Assembly: GCA_900545495.1 (NCBI GenBank)
Contig: UQZJ01000013.1
Coordinates: 1-64,000 of the forward strand
Source of the DNA: an uncultured Eubacteriales bacterium
GTDB lineage: Bacteria; Bacillota; Clostridia; Oscillospirales; Oscillospiraceae
Length of the DNA: 64,000 nt
Direction of reading: 5' to 3'
The position numbers and the translations under genes are program-made. Of this stretch, positions 60,275 to 64,000 are shown piece by piece. The notes beneath the pieces are model-generated. The model worked only from the letters and a program-made list of their open reading frames with translations. It did not search any database and had not been told where the DNA came from. The first letter of the stretch is position 1. Each line of letters opens with the position of its first letter.

Positions 60275-60658
60275 ATGCGTAAAATTGTGATCGATATGCA
60301 GAATTATCTGTTTGCAGACGCCGTAGCGAGCGCTTTTAAGAATTCAGAATATGATATCGACGTGATCCGCGCGGAGTCCCCGCAGGACACGGTGGAGCTG
60401 TGTCAGGTGTATGAGCCCTTCGTCCTTGTCATGGAGGTCACGGGCTATACGCCGTGGAGGCTCAGCGAGCGGCTGAAGCTGCGCGACCGGGTGCGGGAGC
60501 TGTGCCCCGACTGCAAGATCGCGCTGATGGTGGACTCCAACACCGAGCGGCAGGCCGCCAAGGACATCCGGGACGCCAAGAAAAACGGGCTGATCGACCA
60601 GTTTTTCTACGGCTCCATGACCGCCGAGTATCTGATGGATCAGATCTACGCCATGTGA
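60275..60658 (+). CDS. Degenerate receiver-domain protein
   Basis: A 127-residue single-domain protein with a receiver-like fold: MRKIVIDMQNYLFADAV at the first strand, VYEPFVLVMEVTGY at the third, where the phospho-acceptor Asp is Glu (E54), and CKIALMVDSNTE / GLIDQFFYGSMTAEYL later. The acidic pair of the first strand is reduced to D7. It has no output domain. Start ATG 60275 with GGGGG before it; longer starts (60200, 60242) are less likely. It may be a pseudo-receiver scaffold for the neighbouring kinase. Confidence 0.65.
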   Translation: MRKIVIDMQNYLFADAVASAFKNSEYDIDVIRAESPQDTVELCQVYEPFVLVMEVTGYTPWRLSERLKLRDRVRELCPDCKIALMVDSNTERQAAKDIRDAKKNGLIDQFFYGSMTAEYLMDQIYAM

Positions 60659-60787
60659 CGGAGACAGCGCGGCCAAACCATAACGGGAATACCCCCAACA
60701 CGGGAGATTCAACAGGGAACCATAGAAACCATCAAGACCATAGGAACCTGCCGGGAGACCGGCACCGACTGAAAGGAGAAATGGATC

Positions 60788-61540
60788 ATGGCGAACAAGT
60801 GTGGAATTTGCGGAGCGGACATCAACCTGATGCAGACCCAGAAGCTGGCGGACGGCAATTGCATCTGCCGCAAGAATTGCAGAAGCCGGGGCTTCAAGGT
60901 GTACGACTATGTGCATGGCAACCTGCCCGGCGTGAAGGCGCATCTGGCACAGGTGGAGCGGGGGACGAAGCTGTGGGAGCACTACTTTGTGCCGCGGCTG
61001 AAGACCAAGGATAAGAACCAGAAGCTGACGCGCTTCGGCGCGCACCTGTATGTGGCGGAGGATATCGGGCTGGTGGCCTTTACGCAGGTGGACTACAAGA
61101 TCCTGATATTCGGCAAGACCACCCGGGCCTGCGTGTACCGCATCGCCGATCTGCGGAACTATAAGTATGAGGAGCAGATGGTGAAGAACGGCGACAAGAC
61201 GGAGAAGAAGTCCACCGTGCGGCTGGTGTTCATCAACACCGAGGGCATGAACGCCTTCAACCTTGAGGTCAACAACTTCAAGGAGTATGAAAAGCTCAGC
61301 AAGTATTTCGATACGCTGTTCGGCGTGCAGAAGACGCTGGGCAACGCCGCCAACACGTGGAAGCAGCAGATGGCCGCCATCAAGGACGTGGCCTCGGGTC
61401 TCAGCGCCGCTATGCGGGGCGAGGAGGATGCCGGGGAGAAGGCGGCCGCCGCCATCAACTCGCTGGACGCGGCGGTCTACGGCGACCGTACCGAGTGGAT
61501 CCGCCGGGCAGATGCGGCTCTTGCCGCGTTTAACGGATAA
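60788..61540 (+). CDS. DUF4428-type zinc-ribbon protein
   Basis: A 250-residue protein. Residues 1-30 form a zinc-ribbon-like knuckle, CGICGADINLMQTQKLADGN then CICRKNC (four Cys), the mark of DUF4428. The middle resembles a PH-like domain (VYRIADLRNYKYEEQM, VRLVFINTEGMNAFNLEVNN) and the C-terminal third is helical. AAAGGAG before the ATG. Function unknown. No signal peptide; cytoplasmic. Confidence 0.85.
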   Translation: MANKCGICGADINLMQTQKLADGNCICRKNCRSRGFKVYDYVHGNLPGVKAHLAQVERGTKLWEHYFVPRLKTKDKNQKLTRFGAHLYVAEDIGLVAFTQVDYKILIFGKTTRACVYRIADLRNYKYEEQMVKNGDKTEKKSTVRLVFINTEGMNAFNLEVNNFKEYEKLSKYFDTLFGVQKTLGNAANTWKQQMAAIKDVASGLSAAMRGEEDAGEKAAAAINSLDAAVYGDRTEWIRRADAALAAFNG

Positions 61541-61564
61541 ATACTTTTTAGGGAGGAAGGAATC

Positions 61565-61901
61565 ATGAAAAAGCAATGGCTCAGCATTGTACTGGTGCTC
61601 TGTAGAGGGAGCTTTGTGGCCCGATGTAGATTGGCCATATGCGGAACTTGTGGGCAGCCCGGAGGGCGATAAGCTTGCACTTATCCAGCGGGACGCTACC
61701 AATGGCAGCCTGTGCCACCTGTCCGTCATAGATTTCAAAAAGATGCGGCTCTTCGCAATAGAACGCGATACGAAAGAAGTCGGAAATGAGCATTGTGCGG
61801 ACTGGTTTGATAACGACACCATCATGGTGGACAACAATGTAACCGATGAGACGGGGCACAACACCGGCGACAGCTGGTATTATCTATACAGGATCTATTA
61901 G
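61565..61901 (+). pseudogene. Broken small exported protein
   Basis: An ATG at 61565 with GGAGG starts MKKQWLSIVLVLC, a signal-peptide-like N-terminus, but the frame stops after 35 codons. The plausible body, LWPDVDWPYAELVGSPEGDK and on to a stop at 61899, lies in another frame (from about 61590). This looks like a frameshift or internal deletion joining a signal peptide to a downstream domain (about 95 residues, beta-propeller/lipoprotein-like). No family recognised. Confidence 0.55.
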
Positions 61902-62725
61902 TGGATAGAAAGGAGGGTGTAGAGAAGTTCCCTAATACTGCGAGAAATTTTCTCGCGGCATTTTCCGCCTGTACGCCGCCCTGCCGTCGTGCTATGATGT
62001 ACCTGTACTTAAGGCATCAAGCATTTAGGTCGGAGCAGAGCAGGCACGGGTGGAAAGCATTATCAACAGCTTTTCGCTCTGACTAAGAACCCAAAGTATG
62101 TCAAAATGCGCCCTCCGGAAAAACCGGGCGGCCATCAGAATTGAACAATACTGCAAACGCAGGAAGGATCGTATGAAGCCGAAACGGCAGGAAGATTCTT
62201 CCTGCGTTTTTGCTTATTATTTTGTCGCGGCACTTGCCACCGCCGCGATACCGCAGAAAAAGAAAGAGCGCCGAAATCACTTCGGCGCAGATCAGGAAAA
62301 GAAGTTTTGTAAAAAGCCGTCAGGACGATACGGCAGGAAAATCGCCAAGGGAGAGGCAAGCTCCCGCCCTGCATGCCGCAGTCAGAGTGCGGCACCGGTC
62401 ATACGGGGTATCGCATATTCTCAGATTTCGTCGCCGGGCGGATCACGGGACACCGGCGGAGCCTTCCGCAGCCGAGTTCAGCGGCCTGGTGTCCGCCACC
62501 GCTCCATCGGAGCAGGGCATATTTGCCCCATGTGGCAGCGTACTGACCTGGCACAAGTAAAGAGAGACAGACATACGGGCAGGCCTCGGAAAGCACGCAA
62601 TACCAAGGCTTTTCGCCTGCGGCAGTCTAACAGTTTTACGGAGATACACCGGAAACGGCCCTCCTTACCAACGGGTGAAGTGCGTCCATCTGAACACAAC
62701 TACGATTACAAGGAGATTTCTTTAT
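61902..62725. other. Gene-poor stretch with hairpins before the integrase
   Basis: No gene I can support over 820 bases. It holds a 17-base palindrome GCGAGAAA-T-TTTCTCGC (61940-61956), a terminator-like hairpin (62155-62166 with 62198-62209, then TT), and GCGCCGAA/TTCGGCGC (62268-62288). The 3' part may be the attachment and control region of the following recombinase cassette. Confidence 0.5.
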
Positions 62726-63640
62726 ATGACCACAAAAGGCATTTACCACACCCTCGTTACCCAGTTGGACAAGCTGGCGCGGCACAACCGACAGGGCAGC
62801 TTCCGCACGAAGGATCGCTACTACGAGGCGGTCAAACGGTTCTGCGCCTACCTCGCTGTCCACTACCATCTGCAAAAGCTGGAGAACATCAGCGGCAAGC
62901 ATCTGGTAAGCTACGTTCTCTATTTGCAGGCGCAGGGCAAGTCCGCCAGTACCATCAAGACCGATCTCTCCGCCATCCGCTTTTTCCACGATAAGATGTC
63001 TCAGCCTCGTTATGCGCTGCCGGGCAATGAAGATCTGGGCGTTGCCTTGGAACGCCGCCGCTTCGGGCAGCAGGATCGCACATGGACGAACCCGGAGTTC
63101 GGCAAGCTGATTGGCCGCGCCATGGCGGAGGAGAGGGAGGACTATATCCTCGCCCTGTATTTGGCTCGCTATGCCGGTCTGCGCATCCACGAGTGTTTCC
63201 GTATGGACACCGCTGCGGCGGAGCGTGCGCTGCGGGAAAACGCCCTCACCGTGAAAGGCAAGGGCGGTAAGGTGCGTATCGTCCCCATCGAGGACGACCG
63301 TATCACGATGATGCTGCAACGGCTGCTGGACAAAACGGAACGCGGCCACAAGCTGCTGGTGCCGGACGGCGTTCCCACCGACCGGGTCATTAACGCTATG
63401 CAGCAGTTTATCCTCCGCCACCGTGACGCCATCTGCGACCCCACCGCACCGGACAGACGCATTACCTTCCATGGGCTGCGGCATACCTACGCCGCTGAAA
63501 AGTATACATCTCTCGTCAATGGCGGCATGACGCCCCTGGACGCCCACTTCACCGTGTCCCGTCTGCTGGGACACGAGCGGCCCGATGTGACGGACATCTA
63601 TCTGGCGTCCGTGAAGGGAGGGACTGCCCGTGGAGAATAG
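62726..63640 (+). CDS. Tyrosine recombinase (XerD/integrase type)
   Basis: A 304-residue recombinase. SAM-like N-terminal domain (FRTKDRYYEAVKRFCAYLAVHYHL to about residue 100), catalytic domain with Arg in YAGLRIHECFR, Lys in KGKGGKVRIVP, HGLRHTYAAEKY box, LLGHERPDVTDIYL with His and Tyr. ATG 62726 with AAGGAG ten bases upstream. It overlaps an excisionase-like gene by 11 bases and precedes another integrase, an arrangement typical for an integrating element. Confidence 0.9.
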   Translation: MTTKGIYHTLVTQLDKLARHNRQGSFRTKDRYYEAVKRFCAYLAVHYHLQKLENISGKHLVSYVLYLQAQGKSASTIKTDLSAIRFFHDKMSQPRYALPGNEDLGVALERRRFGQQDRTWTNPEFGKLIGRAMAEEREDYILALYLARYAGLRIHECFRMDTAAAERALRENALTVKGKGGKVRIVPIEDDRITMMLQRLLDKTERGHKLLVPDGVPTDRVINAMQQFILRHRDAICDPTAPDRRITFHGLRHTYAAEKYTSLVNGGMTPLDAHFTVSRLLGHERPDVTDIYLASVKGGTARGE

Positions 63641-63818
63641 GTATCGCGACCTGCATGACCTCCCCATGACATTGCGGGTAGAGGACTTGATGCCCCTCCT
63701 CGGCATCGGACGCAACACCGCCTACGAGCTGATCCGCAGCGGGCAGATACGAAGCGTTCGCATCGGTAGGCAGATTCGTATTCCGAGAGAGTCCCTGCTG
63801 GAGTTCCTGCGGAAGTAA
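63630..63818 (+). CDS. Excisionase-like helix-turn-helix protein
   Basis: A 62-residue HTH_17/Xis-type DNA-binding protein: LRVEDLMPLLGIGRNTAYELIRSGQIRSVRIGRQIRIPRESLLEFLRK in pieces. GTG start at 63630 overlaps the recombinase stop. Small size and place beside integrases suggest a role in excision. Confidence 0.85.
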   Translation: MENRYRDLHDLPMTLRVEDLMPLLGIGRNTAYELIRSGQIRSVRIGRQIRIPRESLLEFLRK

Positions 63819-63908
63819 ATCTCTTCGCCGCAGAAATAAAACTTGCACAACAGCCGCGCGGGATATATCATGGAGGTGGTACATTCCGCGCGGCGGAAAG
63901 GAGCGTAT

Positions 63909-64000
63909 ATGCCGCGTACAAAAACAGGAAAAGGAGCCGGCGGCGCCGGTTCCATCAGAAAAATCACAACAACAAAGAACGGAAAGACCTATACCTACTG
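63909..64000 (+). CDS. Second integrase, N-terminal fragment at window end
   Basis: ATG 63909 with AAAGGAG five bases upstream begins MPRTKTGKGAGGAGSIRK then KTYTY, the basic arm-binding start of Tn916/ICE-type tyrosine integrases. The gene runs off the window. It is preceded by the excisionase-like gene. Confidence 0.75.
   Translation, partial: MPRTKTGKGAGGAGSIRKITTTKNGKTYTY

Noticed and set aside
61901..62086. 61-codon frame from GTG 61901
   Set aside because: No recognisable feature and composition unlike neighbours; kept only as part of the gene-poor stretch.
62098..62994. 298-codon open frame before and across the recombinase
   Set aside because: Out of frame with the recombinase over most of its length, no ribosome site and no domain.

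Overview
The window comes from a GC-rich, low-copy chromosome of a Gram-positive anaerobe, most likely a gut Clostridia member of the Oscillospiraceae/Ruminococcaceae type. The pointers are an iorAB-buk amino-acid/acyl fermentation operon, a class B sortase, SpaA/FctA-type pilin-like proteins, a clostridial-style PBP1A, a CpsBCD phosphoregulatory system, consensus TTGACA/TATAAT promoters with strong AGGAGG ribosome binding sites, and no outer-membrane genes. No species name can be given from sequence alone.

Layout. (1) 1-3.4 kb: end of an integrative element: the 3' part of a tyrosine integrase, then an AT-rich two-gene cassette (AbiGi-like protein plus an unrecognised partner) ending at a tRNA-Pro(TGG) gene that is followed by decayed tRNA-like copies. 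(2) 3.9-12.5 kb, minus strand: a cell-surface block with three secreted FctA/SpaA-like proteins with unusual sorting signals, a membrane glycosyltransferase and an OmpR-type two-component system. (3) 12.6-26.3 kb: housekeeping: BaiN/HI0933-type flavoprotein, ruvX, the rpmG-secE-nusG-rplK-rplA-rplJ-rplL ribosomal/secretion cluster with an L10 leader, a 29-codon microORF, an alpha-oxoamine synthase plus SDR pair, tcdA, a parvulin-type foldase, a 6S-like RNA, a DUF1292 protein and PBP1A. (4) 26.3-30.7 kb, minus strand: TetR regulator and a buk-iorA-iorB operon. (5) 30.8-56.4 kb: an exopolysaccharide/cell-surface locus bracketed by two tRNA-Leu genes (CAG and GAG): galE, Wzz, CpsD kinase, CpsB phosphatase, sortase B with a tiny sortase substrate, LCP ligase, initiating sugar transferase, glycosyltransferases, LicD, lipoprotein, Lgt-like protein, two giant cell-wall-repeat proteins, Wzx flippase and Wzy polymerase. 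The block carries three scars: an acetyltransferase remnant, a 12-codon glycosyltransferase remnant and a one-base frameshift in the first giant gene. (6) 56.8-61.9 kb: a sensor cluster with a degenerate 7TM kinase-like protein, an HPK7-type kinase, a LuxR-type regulator, a degenerate receiver domain, a DUF4428 protein and a broken small gene. (7) 62.1-64.0 kb: start of another mobile element: tyrosine recombinase, excisionase-like HTH protein and the first 92 bases of a second integrase.

How it fits together. The EPS block is a complete Wzx/Wzy-type pathway: GalE supplies sugar, the 36.9-kb transferase loads the lipid carrier, the glycosyltransferases and LicD build and decorate the repeat, Wzx flips it, Wzy polymerises it, Wzz/CpsD/CpsB set chain length by tyrosine phosphorylation, and the LCP protein could attach polymer to peptidoglycan. 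The sortase, its small substrate and the two aromatic-repeat proteins suggest that the same locus builds protein on the cell wall. The most promising poorly described items are the AbiGi-linked gene pair beside the integrase, the sortase B/mini-substrate pair, the microORF behind rplL, the alpha-oxoamine synthase/SDR pair, and the two giant surface proteins that share a 166-base identical block.
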